Positions 7,692 to 16,545 are shown, numbered from the stretch's first letter. The stretch is 64,000 nt of DNA from SKZT01 sp964478625 (GCA_964478625.1 CAYZJH010000011.1:1-64000), one strand, 5' to 3'. The notes: generated from the letters alone by a model not told the origin. Program-made: numbers and translations.

Positions 7692-8815
7692 GTGGACAAT
7701 AGTATTTTGAAGAACAAAAAGAACAGTCGCTTATCAAATCAACCATTGTAGCCAAATATTTCGATGTCTGGGCCAATGTCATTATAAGTACTCAAAAACG
7801 TTATCCACAACACTCTAAAAAAATTGCATATATAGATCTTTTTGCAGGACCTGGCCGATTTAAAGATGGGAGCTTGTCAACCCCACTAAGAATAATAAAC
7901 AATGCGATAGAAAAGATTGATCTGCGAGACCGATTAGTTGCCATTTTCAACGACAAAGATGAAAATAATTCAAACGATTTAAAATGAACAATTAGGGAAA
8001 TTCCTGGCATCGAAACTCTCAAATTTAAACCAACTGTATATAATCAAGAGGTTGGAGAAGAAATCGTCAAAATGTTCGAAGAAATGAGCCTAGTGCCAAC
8101 CCTATTTTTCGTTGATCCTTGGGGATATAAGGGACTTTCTTTGCGATTGGTGAATTCAGTGTTAAAAGATTGGGGCTGTGACGCAATTTTTTTCTCCAAT
8201 TACAATCGCATTAATATGGGATTAAATAATCCATTCGTTCAAGAACATATGCAAGCTCTTTTTGGAGATGAAAAAGCAATAGAATTGAAAGAAAAGCTAT
8301 TAAGAAAAAAGCCATACAAAAGGGAACTAATTATAGTAGAAGAGCTTTGCCAAGCGCTAAAATCATATGGTTCAAGATATGTTTTGCCTTACAGGTTTAA
8401 AAATAATAGAGGCAAAAGAACAAGTCATCATTTAATATTTGTAAGCAAATCCTTCCGCGGCTATGAAATAATGAAAGACATTATGGCTCGTGAAAGTTCA
8501 AGCAATACGCAAGGTGTTCCTTCGTTCGAATATAATCCAGCAGATTTTTTGCCTAAACAATCTTTACTATTTCAACTTTATCGTCCGCTTCATGACTTAA
8601 AAAAAGATTTGTTGAATACCTTTAAAGGCAAAATACTTACCATGCGCAATATATATGAATTGCACAATGTTGACACGCCTTATGTTAAAAAAAATTACAA
8701 AGAGGTCTTGCGTGAGATTTATGAGGATGGTTCTATTGGTGCCGTATCTCCAACGGGAAAGCCACCACGCAAGGGCACCTTTAGTGATGAAATTATGGTA
8801 ACTTTCCCAAATTAA
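7692..8815 (+). pseudogene. tcmP: Three-Cys-motif partner protein TcmP, disrupted
   Basis: The frame reads as TcmP from its conserved start (YFEEQKEQSLIKSTIVAKYF from 7703) through IAYIDLFAGPGRFKDG to the C-terminus at 8815. It carries an in-frame TGA at 7985-7987 (NDLK-stop-TIREIPG) and an in-frame TAG at 7700-7702 just before the conserved start. The N-terminal beginning is therefore also damaged or frameshifted. The downstream 247 residues from 8072 (MFEEMSL, VDPWGYKG) remain open. TcmP is known as the partner encoded beside DUF5131 (Gp37/Gp68) proteins, exactly as here, with a 13-base gap. Its biochemical role is not established. The IDLFAGPG motif resembles a nucleotide or SAM-binding loop. 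Selenocysteine at the TGA is unlikely because no family member is known to use it there. Confidence 0.8.
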
Positions 8816-8828
8816 TTTAGGAAGAAAA

Positions 8829-9623
8829 ATGGCCATCAGCAAAATCGAATGGACTGAATCCACATGGAATCCTGTTACTGGGTGTACTAAAATCAGTGCA
8901 GGATGTCAGAATTGCTATGCTGAACGTATGGCAAAAAGATTAAAATTAATGGGGCAACCCAATTATGTAAACGGTTTCCGGGTAACCCTTCATGAACATG
9001 TTATTGCATATCCTTTAAACTGGAAAAAACCGCAAACGATATTTGTTAATTCTATGAGCGACTTATTTCACGAAAAGGTTCCAAATTCTTTTATTTTTAA
9101 AATATTTAAAGTCATGAGACAAGCCAACTGGCATCGTTTTCAGATTTTAACAAAACGATCAGCTCGATTGAAAAAACTTTCACCAAAGATAGATTGGCCC
9201 CAAAATGTGTGGATAGGTGTCAGCGTTGAAAATGAGGAGTTCAAACACCGAATTGATGATTTAAGGTGGCTACCAGCCCAAATCAAATTTTTATCTTTAG
9301 AGCCGTTACTTGGGCCTCTTTCAACCATTGAATTAAACGGCATTGATTGGGTTATTGTCGGAGGAGAATCAGGGCCTGGAGCCAGAGAAATGCAACAAGA
9401 ATGGGTAATACAAATAAAAGAGCAATGCATAGAACAAAATGTACCATTCTTTTTCAAACAATGGGGTGGGGTTAATAAAAAGAAAACTGGAAGAATACTG
9501 CAAGGCAGAACGTGGGATGATTTGCCTTTTGGTATTAGTAACTCACAGAAAAAGGCAAAGGAGCATAGTAACAGCTTCCCGCAAACCTCCAAGGCAATGC
9601 CGAAATTGGAATGCTCATTGTAG
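8829..9623 (+). CDS. DUF5131 (phage Gp37/Gp68) three-Cys-motif protein
   Basis: A 264-residue protein with the family signature at its start: IEWTESTWNPVTGCTKIS then AGCQNCYAE, giving Cys19, Cys26 and Cys29, a radical-SAM-like cysteine arrangement. Other family motifs follow: VNSMSDLFHEKVP, QILTKRS, WIGVSVEN, FLSLEPLLG, VIVGGESGPGAR, and FFFKQWGG near the end. The reaction is unknown. Homologues occur in phages and mobile islands, usually with TcmP. An AGGAAG ribosome site precedes the ATG. The gene is intact although its TcmP partner is broken, which leaves its present function doubtful. Confidence 0.88.
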   Translation: MAISKIEWTESTWNPVTGCTKISAGCQNCYAERMAKRLKLMGQPNYVNGFRVTLHEHVIAYPLNWKKPQTIFVNSMSDLFHEKVPNSFIFKIFKVMRQANWHRFQILTKRSARLKKLSPKIDWPQNVWIGVSVENEEFKHRIDDLRWLPAQIKFLSLEPLLGPLSTIELNGIDWVIVGGESGPGAREMQQEWVIQIKEQCIEQNVPFFFKQWGGVNKKKTGRILQGRTWDDLPFGISNSQKKAKEHSNSFPQTSKAMPKLECSL

Positions 9624-9694
9624 TTCGGAAGTTTTATTTTTGTGCAGCTTTCTTCATTTGAGGGTGGCTCCTTAAGCCGGTTGTTCAACCTTAA

Positions 9695-9824
9695 TTATCC
9701 GAAGCCAAAGTATTTATAAACCCATTTTCTTAAAGATACCAATCCAAATTTTAAGAGACTGAAACAGATTTTTTAAAATGACCAGGCTGAAGGTGATCCC
9801 CTGCCCGGTCATTGGTTTCATGAT
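9695..9824 (+). repeat. Dispersed repeat family B, copy 2
   Basis: It closely parallels the copy at 5483: TTATCCGAAGCCAAAGTATT, then ACCCATTTTCT, GACTGAAACAGATT and TGATCCCCTGCCCGGTCATT. The hairpin is kept (9779-9788 with 9803-9812) with one mismatch in the left arm. It lies just after the DUF5131 gene and before the convergent rsgA, so it could serve as terminator for both. Confidence 0.65.
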
Positions 9825-9862
9825 CAGTGAATATTATCGGTCCGAATAGTACTTTACATTTT

Positions 9863-10963
9863 TCATCTTCTTTTTTTCATGGCTTTAACTTTCAAGGAGA
9901 CCTCTTTCCAACGCTCCTTTTCTAACCGATCAGCACTTTTGTGCCGGCGATGGGACAGATATTCCAGTTCACGTTTCATTTTCCGGTAATTTTCCAGCCT
10001 GTCTTTTGAGATTTCACCTCCATCGACTGCTCCAAGTACCAGGCAACCCGGCTCGTGGGTATGGCTGCAATTGGTAAAACGGCATCCCAGAGCAAACTTT
10101 TCAATCTCAGGAAACGCAGTTTCGATCCCTTTATCAACTTCCCAGAAAGCAATTTCCCGGATGCCGGGGTTGTCGATCACCATTCCCCCTTGAGGCATCA
10201 TAATCAGGTTCCGTGAGGTAGTCGTGTGTTTACCCTTGCCCAAATGGGTGCTTATGGAATCGGTACGCTGTAGGTTTTTACCGTAAAGCCGGTTTATCAG
10301 GGTGGATTTGCCCGCACCGGAAGACCCCACCATGGTAGCGGTTCGGCCCGGAGACAGATAGGGTTCCAGAGGGCTCAGGCCAGCGTCATCTGATGCTGAA
10401 ACCAGGTGTATGGGAACCCCAAATGCCACCGATTCGACTTCACTGACAAAATGCTCCGGATACTGCTGAAGATCCGCTTTTGTCAAAATGATGACAGGTT
10501 TAAGGCCGCAGTTGTAGACCAGAGTCAAGTATCGCTCTATGCGACGCAGGTTAAAATCCTGGTCAAGACCGGAAACGATAAATACGGTATCAAGATTTGC
10601 AGCAATGACCTGTTCCCTTTGCGGATTGGCATCCTGTTTGTTATGTGTGCCTGAAGCGCCTCTGGATAAGGCATTCTTTCGTATCAGCACTCTGGAAATT
10701 ACAGCATCGGTCATGAGGACCCAATCTCCTGTGACCGGATAGATGCCGCCCGCGTCATGTTTGAGCCTTCCAGCCAAAGTGGCAAGCCATTCGCTTTTAC
10801 CGTTGCTTGTGCAAAAGCTGTTTTTTCTTACCCCGACCACTCTGGCCGGGATAAAGCCGTCGTTGGAAAAGTGTTCCAGCTGTGTCTGAAAATGGGAAGT
10901 CCATCCCATCTTTGAAAGGTAATAAAAGTTGTCGTTTTTATTTGTACCTTGTTTGATGCTCAT
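9863..10963 (-). CDS. rsgA: Small ribosomal subunit biogenesis GTPase RsgA
   Basis: RsgA is a circularly permuted GTPase that checks late maturation of the 30S subunit. The order of motifs is permuted as expected: G4 LTKAD, then G1 GSSGAGKST, then G3 DNPGIRE. An N-terminal OB-like domain precedes them and a C-terminal zinc site follows (Cys-Arg-Phe-Thr-Asn-Cys-Ser-His, then Cys). An extended frame starts at a GTG (10975), but that GTG lies inside the AGGTGG ribosome site of the ATG at 10963, so 10963 is preferred and gives 366 residues. Many genomes have a second RsgA-like copy, and this one lies among accessory genes, so it may be such a paralogue. Confidence 0.92.
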   Translation of the reverse strand: MSIKQGTNKNDNFYYLSKMGWTSHFQTQLEHFSNDGFIPARVVGVRKNSFCTSNGKSEWLATLAGRLKHDAGGIYPVTGDWVLMTDAVISRVLIRKNALSRGASGTHNKQDANPQREQVIAANLDTVFIVSGLDQDFNLRRIERYLTLVYNCGLKPVIILTKADLQQYPEHFVSEVESVAFGVPIHLVSASDDAGLSPLEPYLSPGRTATMVGSSGAGKSTLINRLYGKNLQRTDSISTHLGKGKHTTTSRNLIMMPQGGMVIDNPGIREIAFWEVDKGIETAFPEIEKFALGCRFTNCSHTHEPGCLVLGAVDGGEISKDRLENYRKMKRELEYLSHRRHKSADRLEKERWKEVSLKVKAMKKRR

Positions 10964-10975
10964 TGTTGAGTCCAC

Positions 10976-11406
10976 CTATTTTTTCCTATTAATCCACCGG
11001 TTTTTATGGTTGCATGAAACCGCACAAGGCAGCGCACGAAGTCCATCGGCGTTTTTGATTATTTTTAGATGTCTTGATGAAAGCTACGATGATGGCAGAG
11101 GAGACAACTATAGTGGTAGATTCTCAATCAGAGATCTGCTGTGAAACAGCCTGGAATAAACAGATCTGTCTTTATAACCGAAAAGTTTTTTTTGGATAAT
11201 GCAAAACGATGATCAATCAGCTACCAGAAGGTTGGTCCCCTTGTTGGCAATGATTGACACAATATCCATAAATTTCATAAACATAAAAACCTCTTTGATA
11301 TGCTTTAATAAAACTTTTCCAAATATACGAAAAACAAGGGTGCTGTCAAGAATAACCCTAAGCACCATCACTGATGGTCGTCCGTAATGGATATTTAAAC
11401 TCAGGG
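10976..11406. other. Intergenic region with a possible 23-residue minus-strand peptide
   Basis: This gap precedes the LysE gene. The best candidate is a tiny minus-strand frame at 11213-11284 (MFMKFMDIVS, then IIANKGTNLLVAD) with an AGAGG ribosome site. It is too short to support on its own. Nothing else gene-like is seen. Confidence 0.3.
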
Positions 11407-11492
11407 ATTATCCGAAACCGGAATATTCCCGACTCGAAAATCACAACTAAACCTTTCCAATTCTTTTCTTGAATTATCTGCAAATTTGGTAG
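11407..11492 (+). repeat. Dispersed repeat family A, copy 3
   Basis: It opens ATTATCCGAAACCGGAATAT and is followed by TCCCGACTCGAAAATCAC and CTTGAATTATCTGCAAAT. The first 30 bases differ from copy 4 at only two or three positions. It lies about 110 bases upstream of the LysE-type exporter gene. Confidence 0.65.
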
Positions 11493-11600
11493 ATGAATAT
11501 CAAAGTGCAGTTGTCTTTCCGGTTAAAATACAATTTGTATTGGATAATAGCTGGTCATTTCCAAACATCAAAAATTACATGGCGATTAAGGAAAAATTGA

Positions 11601-12215
11601 ATGTTTAGCAACGAATTTCTGATCACTTCACTGGTTGTTGTTCTTATACCGGGTACCGGGGTTATTTATACGATTTCGAATGGACTTTTTCTGGGTCGGC
11701 GAGCAAGTATTGCGGCTGCTTTCGGCTGCACAGCAGGAATTATCCCGCACTTATCTGCTAGCATAATTGGATTATCTGCCATTTTACACATGAGTGCCCT
11801 CGCATTCCAAGGGATTAAAATTGCAGGTGCTGCATATTTGCTGTACTTAGCATGGGCAATGTGGCGTGAATCAGGTTCATTAAAATTCGACTCGGATTCC
11901 AAAAAAACCGGATTTTGGCAAATAGTCAGAAGAGGTTTCCTGATCAACATTCTCAATCCCAAACTTTCCATATTTTTCCTGGCTTTTTTACCTCTTTTTG
12001 TTAATCCGAATGCTTCATCACCAACTTTAGATATGGCTTTTCTCAGTTTAATGTTCATGGCCATGACTTTATTTATTTTCATACTTTATGGTATTTCAGC
12101 AAATGGTGTCCGCAGGTATGTTGTTAATTCACCAAGGCTTATAGTTTGGTTACAACGGTCATTTGCAGTCGCATTTGCAGCACTTGGAATAAAGCTCGCT
12201 GTGACTGAGCAATAA
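11601..12215 (+). CDS. LysE/RhtB-family amino acid exporter
   Basis: A 204-residue inner-membrane protein with about six hydrophobic segments and the family landmarks. These are the N-terminal PGTGVIYTISNGLFLGRR loop (PGP-like in relatives), AAFGCTAGI, the GAAYLLYLAWAMWR segment, and FLINILNPKLSIFFLAFLP. This family exports amino acids or related metabolites such as homoserine, threonine, lysine or cysteine. The substrate cannot be told. No local regulator is adjacent. The ribosome site is weak (AAGGAAAAATTGAATG). Confidence 0.85.
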   Translation: MFSNEFLITSLVVVLIPGTGVIYTISNGLFLGRRASIAAAFGCTAGIIPHLSASIIGLSAILHMSALAFQGIKIAGAAYLLYLAWAMWRESGSLKFDSDSKKTGFWQIVRRGFLINILNPKLSIFFLAFLPLFVNPNASSPTLDMAFLSLMFMAMTLFIFILYGISANGVRRYVVNSPRLIVWLQRSFAVAFAALGIKLAVTEQ

Positions 12216-12354
12216 ATTAGGACTCCATAAAAGAAAAAGAAAGAAATGACATCACAAAAACATCCTCAAGGAGGCGATAAAGTTTGGCCGGACAGTTGAT
12301 GATGCAGGTCGCTCCGGGATTATCCAAGACATCGTAATATTAAGGAGATTGCAA

Positions 12355-12942
12355 ATGAAGACTTCTTTGGGCCCAAAAACGCTTCTCTATCCCGCTCCTG
12401 TTATGGTCGTAGGCACGTACAACGAAAACGGTCAACCTAATGTGATGACCGCAGCTTGGGGAGGTATTGCATGTTCACGACCACCATGCATATCGATTTC
12501 TTTGCGTTCAGCAACAGCCTCACATGGATATATTGTCTCTCGGAAAGCATTCACCATTAGCTTGCCCTCTCGGGCCTATGCTGCCCAAGCGGACTACATT
12601 GGCCTGGTTTCCGGACGTAATCATAATAAATTCGAAGAATTGGGCCTGACGCCTGTGGCCAGTACTTTGGTGGACGCACCGTATGTTAGTGAGTTTCCGC
12701 TCGTTCTCGAATGTCGACTTGTTGCTATCCATGAACTTGGACTTCATACACAGTTTATTGGTGAAGTCATGGATGTCAAAGCAGATGAAATACTTGTCAC
12801 CAATAAAAGCAAGGTGAACGTTGAAGAGCTTGATCCAATCCTATTTATGCCCGATTCAGCTCTTTACTACGGATTAGGTACTCGCATCGGTGAGGCATTT
12901 TCAATTGGTAAGAGGCTGGTCCAGCACAAAGATAAGGTGTAA
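12355..12942 (+). CDS. Flavin reductase-like (FMN-binding split barrel) protein
   Basis: A 195-residue flavin reductase-like domain protein. The sequence opens with TLLYPAPVMVVGTYNENGQPNVMTAAW (broken here: PAPVMVVGTY, NENGQPNVMTAAWGG). It continues with PPCISISLR, FTISLPSRAYAAQADYIG and GRNHNKFEELGLT. Relatives bind FMN and reduce flavins or act as iron-flavoproteins in anaerobes. It lies alone between the exporter and a methyltransferase. An AAGGAG ribosome site 7 bases before the ATG at 12355 fixes the start; the in-frame TTG at 12349 overlaps that site and is rejected. Confidence 0.87.
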   Translation: MKTSLGPKTLLYPAPVMVVGTYNENGQPNVMTAAWGGIACSRPPCISISLRSATASHGYIVSRKAFTISLPSRAYAAQADYIGLVSGRNHNKFEELGLTPVASTLVDAPYVSEFPLVLECRLVAIHELGLHTQFIGEVMDVKADEILVTNKSKVNVEELDPILFMPDSALYYGLGTRIGEAFSIGKRLVQHKDKV

Positions 12943-13103
12943 AGTCAGTCCAACCTTTATATGGCCTTATGTTGCCAAAGAAAAAAATGTCTCTTATAGA
13001 TGAGAAAAGTATATTTTTTGATCTTCCGCTTTCAAACATTTAATTCACTCCCACGGCAAAAAGCAATCGTGTATTATGACTGTAGTTGAACAAAGGAGAA
13101 AGC

Positions 13104-13853
13104 ATGTCAAATTGGAAGGCTTATAATAACCTTGCGTGGACAGGGGATTGGTTTGTAAAGCCGTCTGATTACGAGGACGAAGTCAGCCATTATATTTCCC
13201 TGATCCATAAATATGCGGCCAATCAATCCAAAACCCTACTGCATCTGGGAAGTGGGGCTGGTGGAATGGACTGGGTGTTCAAGCGGTACTTTACCATCAC
13301 AGGTGTTGATATCAGTTCGGGAATGATTGCTAAGGCACGATCCGCACACCCTGATATCGAGTATATAGAGGGCGATATCCGGTCTCTGCGCTTGAACCAA
13401 CAGTTTGATGCGGTAGTTATTCCGGATTGCATTGATTACATGGTCACCCTCGATGATTTGAACAAAGCTGTCAAAACGGCTGTGTATCATCTGAAGCCAA
13501 GCGGGATCCTGTTGGTGGTTGGAAAGACCCTGGAAACCTTTCAAAACAATAATTTTGCATATACCGGTGAAAAGGAAGGAATACATATCACATTATTGGA
13601 GAATAACTACTTGAATCCATCCACGCGGAATAGCTATGAAGCAACTTTAATATACCTGATTCGTCAGCAGGAAGAACTCACCGTCCATATGGATTGCCAT
13701 GTTCTTGGATTGTTCTCACAGAAGCATTGGGAAAAAGTATTCCGGGATAATGGCCTGGTTTTGCACCAGTCAACTCTGGATGGTGTTTATGATAAGTATC
13801 TTTTGGGAGAGGGGAATTACCCAATGCAGGTTTTTATTGGGGTGAAAATCTAA
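13104..13853 (+). CDS. Class I SAM-dependent methyltransferase
   Basis: A 249-residue Rossmann-fold methyltransferase. Motif I is LLHLGSGAGG, followed by the acidic loop TGVDISSGMIAKAR, then YIEGDIRSLRL and the motif IV region FDAVVIPDCIDYM. The C-terminal part (HVLGLFSQKHWEKVFRDNG) is typical of small-molecule methyltransferases. The substrate is unknown. A strong AAAGGAG precedes the ATG at 13104, so the upstream in-frame TTG is rejected. It is a single gene with no operon partners. Confidence 0.87.
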   Translation: MSNWKAYNNLAWTGDWFVKPSDYEDEVSHYISLIHKYAANQSKTLLHLGSGAGGMDWVFKRYFTITGVDISSGMIAKARSAHPDIEYIEGDIRSLRLNQQFDAVVIPDCIDYMVTLDDLNKAVKTAVYHLKPSGILLVVGKTLETFQNNNFAYTGEKEGIHITLLENNYLNPSTRNSYEATLIYLIRQQEELTVHMDCHVLGLFSQKHWEKVFRDNGLVLHQSTLDGVYDKYLLGEGNYPMQVFIGVKI

Positions 13854-13945
13854 TTGAGCTTGTAAATCACCTATGGAAATTAAAAAGAGCTACCAAACTC
13901 TCTAAGGTATCATTGCTATCTGACAGTGAACTGAAAGCTAAAAAG

Positions 13946-14050
13946 ATTATCCGAAACCGGAATATTCCCGGCTCAAAAATCTCATGTTACCGTTTCAATT
14001 CTTTACTTGATTTTTCCTGAAAACTAGTGCATAAGTAGGCAAGCCATGTT
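13946..14050 (+). repeat. Dispersed repeat family A, copy 4
   Basis: It begins ATTATCCGAAACCGGAATAT, then TCCCGGCTCAAAAATCTCA, GTTACCGTTTCAATTC (shared with copy 1) and AGTAGGCAAGCCATGTTTAG (shared with copy 2). It links all the copies and lies about 115 bases upstream of the radical SAM maturase gene. Confidence 0.65.
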
Positions 14051-14164
14051 TAGAAAAAACAAGGTCAGGCAATGGAGGGATTTTGAACTGAAAGGGGCTG
14101 TGTAAATTTAAGGCCTTATACAGCCTGCATAACTTATTGTTGAACTAACGAAATTAAAGTCCTC

Positions 14165-15616
14165 ATGAATGATCGACCATTAATAAAAAAAATACGCACC
14201 TCAGAAGCCTGTTATATTTATGATACAGCTACCAATAAAATTTTCCGGTCCGATGAAAAATTATTTGACTACCTTTTGGATGGGTATCCTGAAGAAAAGA
14301 ACAATGGGCGAGCTTTTACCCCTGAAGATGAGGCCCTTATTTTGAGTGAAATGGAACAACTCCGCCAAACAGCAGGTTGTTTCCGCACCGATTATCCTCA
14401 GATTGATACTTTCCCCGTTGACCAGATTCCGACACTTGTCGATCGGAGTATGCAAAAGGGTCCTGATTTGTTGACTCTAAATATCACAGAGCAATGTAAT
14501 CTGAGATGCAAATATTGTGCTTTTTCAGGTTCATACTACCATAACCGCACCCATTCAGATAAAGCCATGCCTTCTGAAATGGCACACCGGGCGGTGGAAT
14601 GGTACTTAGGATTTGATCGCGAAAAATATAGTGTTGGTTTTTACGGTGGAGAGCCTCTGCTGGCGAAAAAGACCTTGATGGATATTATTAAAAAGGTGCA
14701 TGAACAGGTAGGTGAAAAGGCACAATGTCATTTAACCACCAATGGTACAGGTATGTCCGGCGAGATGGTGGATTTTTTTTCTCACTATAAGGTCAATTTA
14801 ACCATCAGTATTGATGGACCTGAAAATTTACACAACCGTTACCGGGTGAATGCTCAAGGCCAAGGTTCCTTTGAGAAATTGTGGAATACGATTTCCTGGT
14901 TGAAAAAAGAGTATTCACATTATTTCCAACATCATGTGATTTTTAATATGGTTTTGGCGCCTCCTTATGATTTTGAAGCAATTCATCAGTTCATTCAAAA
15001 ATATCCTGCAATTTTCCGAAATGGCTCTATTCTTCATTCTCCCCTAAACAGTGATCCATCGACGATTAATGAAAATATCCCTTCCGGAGGTGATTATTAC
15101 GGTCAAAGAAGCCGCTTAAGCAGACAATATATGGATATACTGGTAGAGGGGCGTAAACCTGACCCATTTCTACATTCTTTATTTGGAAAATCTCTTATTC
15201 TTATTCATAAAAGAGGGGTGGGACAATTAAAAGAAACCAGCCCTAGCCACGGTCAATGTGTACCCGGTGACCGTAAATGTTTTGTTGATACTGATGGCAA
15301 ACTATATATGTGTGAACGTGTACAGGTGAAGCCTATCGGTGATATTTATTCGGGTTTCGATCGTGAGGCCATCACCAGTTTTTTAAAAAGCTACAGTGAA
15401 TTTTTCCGTGAAAGATGCTATGGGTGTTGGGCCATCAGGTTATGCGGTAAATGTTTTAATGACTTGAAGATTAATGATCAGCTTTCAGCTGATCGGTTTG
15501 ATCGGTTGTGTCGGGCCATTAAATGGCAAACCTATGACCAGCTGGGTTTTTATTGTTCAATCAGAGAAAAGAATGAAAATGCGTTTGATTGGGCTGATGA
15601 TACTGTAATTGTTTAG
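14165..15616 (+). CDS. Radical SAM/SPASM peptide maturase (RiPP-type)
   Basis: A 483-residue maturase-like enzyme. The N-terminal 90 residues (SEACYIYDTATNKIFRSDEK) look like a peptide-recognition region. The radical SAM cluster motif CNLRCKYC gives Cys111, Cys115 and Cys118, and GGEPLL follows at 161-166. The C-terminal SPASM region carries Cys365, 372, 383, 418, 421, 427, 430 and 449, with CWAIRLCGKC as its core, enough for two auxiliary Fe-S clusters. Such enzymes install thioether or other crosslinks at Cys in precursor peptides. The gene 60 bases downstream encodes a peptide with eight cysteines, the obvious substrate. The architecture resembles the Cys-rich-peptide and geopeptide maturases as I recall them. 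No exporter or protease gene is adjacent. Confidence 0.88.
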   Translation: MNDRPLIKKIRTSEACYIYDTATNKIFRSDEKLFDYLLDGYPEEKNNGRAFTPEDEALILSEMEQLRQTAGCFRTDYPQIDTFPVDQIPTLVDRSMQKGPDLLTLNITEQCNLRCKYCAFSGSYYHNRTHSDKAMPSEMAHRAVEWYLGFDREKYSVGFYGGEPLLAKKTLMDIIKKVHEQVGEKAQCHLTTNGTGMSGEMVDFFSHYKVNLTISIDGPENLHNRYRVNAQGQGSFEKLWNTISWLKKEYSHYFQHHVIFNMVLAPPYDFEAIHQFIQKYPAIFRNGSILHSPLNSDPSTINENIPSGGDYYGQRSRLSRQYMDILVEGRKPDPFLHSLFGKSLILIHKRGVGQLKETSPSHGQCVPGDRKCFVDTDGKLYMCERVQVKPIGDIYSGFDREAITSFLKSYSEFFRERCYGCWAIRLCGKCFNDLKINDQLSADRFDRLCRAIKWQTYDQLGFYCSIREKNENAFDWADDTVIV

Positions 15617-15675
15617 AATTTTTTAAAAAGGGTTTTCACAACATATAAACCAATGGTTAGAAAAAGGAGTCAAAA

Positions 15676-15900
15676 ATGTTGACTGAGGTATTTAAATCAA
15701 GTTCAGAAAATTCTGATAAAACGAGATTATGCCATTGCTCCTGTTTAAATAGCGATGCAGTGGCCCATGCTACCGGCCAGTCCGTGTCTGACATCAACCA
15801 ACCCTGTGAGTGTTCCTGTACCTGCTGGTGTGAAAAAGGCCAAGCCAATAGTCAGAGAAATGACGATACTAGTAGTGCAGGACAAGCTGCTTCTAAATAG
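15676..15900 (+). CDS. Cys-rich RiPP precursor peptide (putative)
   Basis: A 74-residue peptide with two clusters of alternating cysteines: CHCSC at residues 19-23 and CECSCTCWC at 44-52, eight in all. The rest is Ser, Asn, Asp and Gln rich, with a Ser/Ala/Gln tail. A strong AAGGAG ribosome site and its position right after the radical SAM/SPASM gene point to co-expression as that enzyme's substrate. A leader could be residues 1-18, but the cysteines span the middle and both ends could be trimmed. The CxC spacing differs from the SCIFF peptides I know. It could instead bind metals. The gene is followed by a hairpin at 15922-15945. Confidence 0.75.
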   Translation: MLTEVFKSSSENSDKTRLCHCSCLNSDAVAHATGQSVSDINQPCECSCTCWCEKGQANSQRNDDTSSAGQAASK

Positions 15901-15921
15901 TAAATTTTATTCTGCTCCATC

Positions 15922-15945
15922 AGACTAATTCCTAATTATTAGTCT
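15922..15945 (+). terminator. Hairpin after the Cys-rich peptide gene
   Basis: AGACTAAT (15922-15929) pairs with ATTAGTCT (15938-15945) across an 8-base AT-rich loop. It is placed 20 bases after the peptide stop codon, as expected for the end of the two-gene operon. There is no long T run. Confidence 0.45.
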
Positions 15946-16019
15946 CTGCTGCTACTTTAATATTATTGTAAACTTGACCAAATTCATCTTTGAATAAACG
16001 TCATTGGCTTGGATTACTT

Positions 16020-16545
16020 AAATTGGGGACAGACCAACATGGTATAATATTCTAGGCTATTGTCAATTTATCTGTTTCGATGGGCTATCTCCTTCATTTA
16101 ATGACTTCAGGGAATTCCGGGTACATGACACTAAACATTAATCGCAAATTGCATCGGATAAACCGATGATTTTCAAGTGCTTACCAGCCATTGCACAGAA
16201 CTGGTAAAGTGAGAATCCTTAAACAAGGTATTCCCAGAGCCAAAGGTTAGGAGCAGAGCAATGGGCTTCATCCTAAGGTGGAGATTGCATGCAGAGGAAA
16301 GTGGAAGTGAAAATGAATGAAAGGAGCTGTCAACCTCTATTCACGGATTACAGATAGACTTTCCTGGCTCTTATCCCATAAATGGGCCCATATTCATACT
16401 TATGTTTGTGGTGGGAAAAACTTAATCAACCAAAGCACCGTGGTATGTGATCCGTATGACCGGTGGTGTGAGATGCTAGAGCCGTGAGGTTTTTCTCTAT
16501 CCCGATTATCAGGGAAATGAACTGAGCGAACTGACGAATCTCATA
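16020..16545 (+). mobile_element. Probable degenerate group II intron without its reverse transcriptase
   Basis: This stretch has no gene but is GC-balanced and rich in conserved-looking RNA segments. The 3' part (16435-16520) resembles bacterial group II intron domains V-VI: AGCACCG, ATCCGTATG, CCGGTGGTGTGAGATG, then a short imperfect hairpin ending in CTATCCCGAT, where relatives end in CTACTCGAT. Upstream pieces such as GTGCTTACCAGCCATTGC and GTGGAGATTGCATGC also recall such introns. A possible reverse-transcriptase start (MNERSCQPLF) at about 16314 stops after 14 codons. The call rests on remembered consensus and needs a covariance-model search. The limits are approximate. Confidence 0.38.

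Noticed and set aside
7985..7987. In-frame TGA in tcmP as a selenocysteine codon
   Set aside because: No SECIS-like hairpin was recognised right after it, family members are not known to have Sec there, and a second stop (TAG at 7700) shows general decay.
4995..14050. Classic integron with attC sites
   Set aside because: The repeats lack the RYYYAAC/GTTRRRY core pair and the imperfect palindrome of attC, and the recombinase shows no integron-specific segment I can identify.
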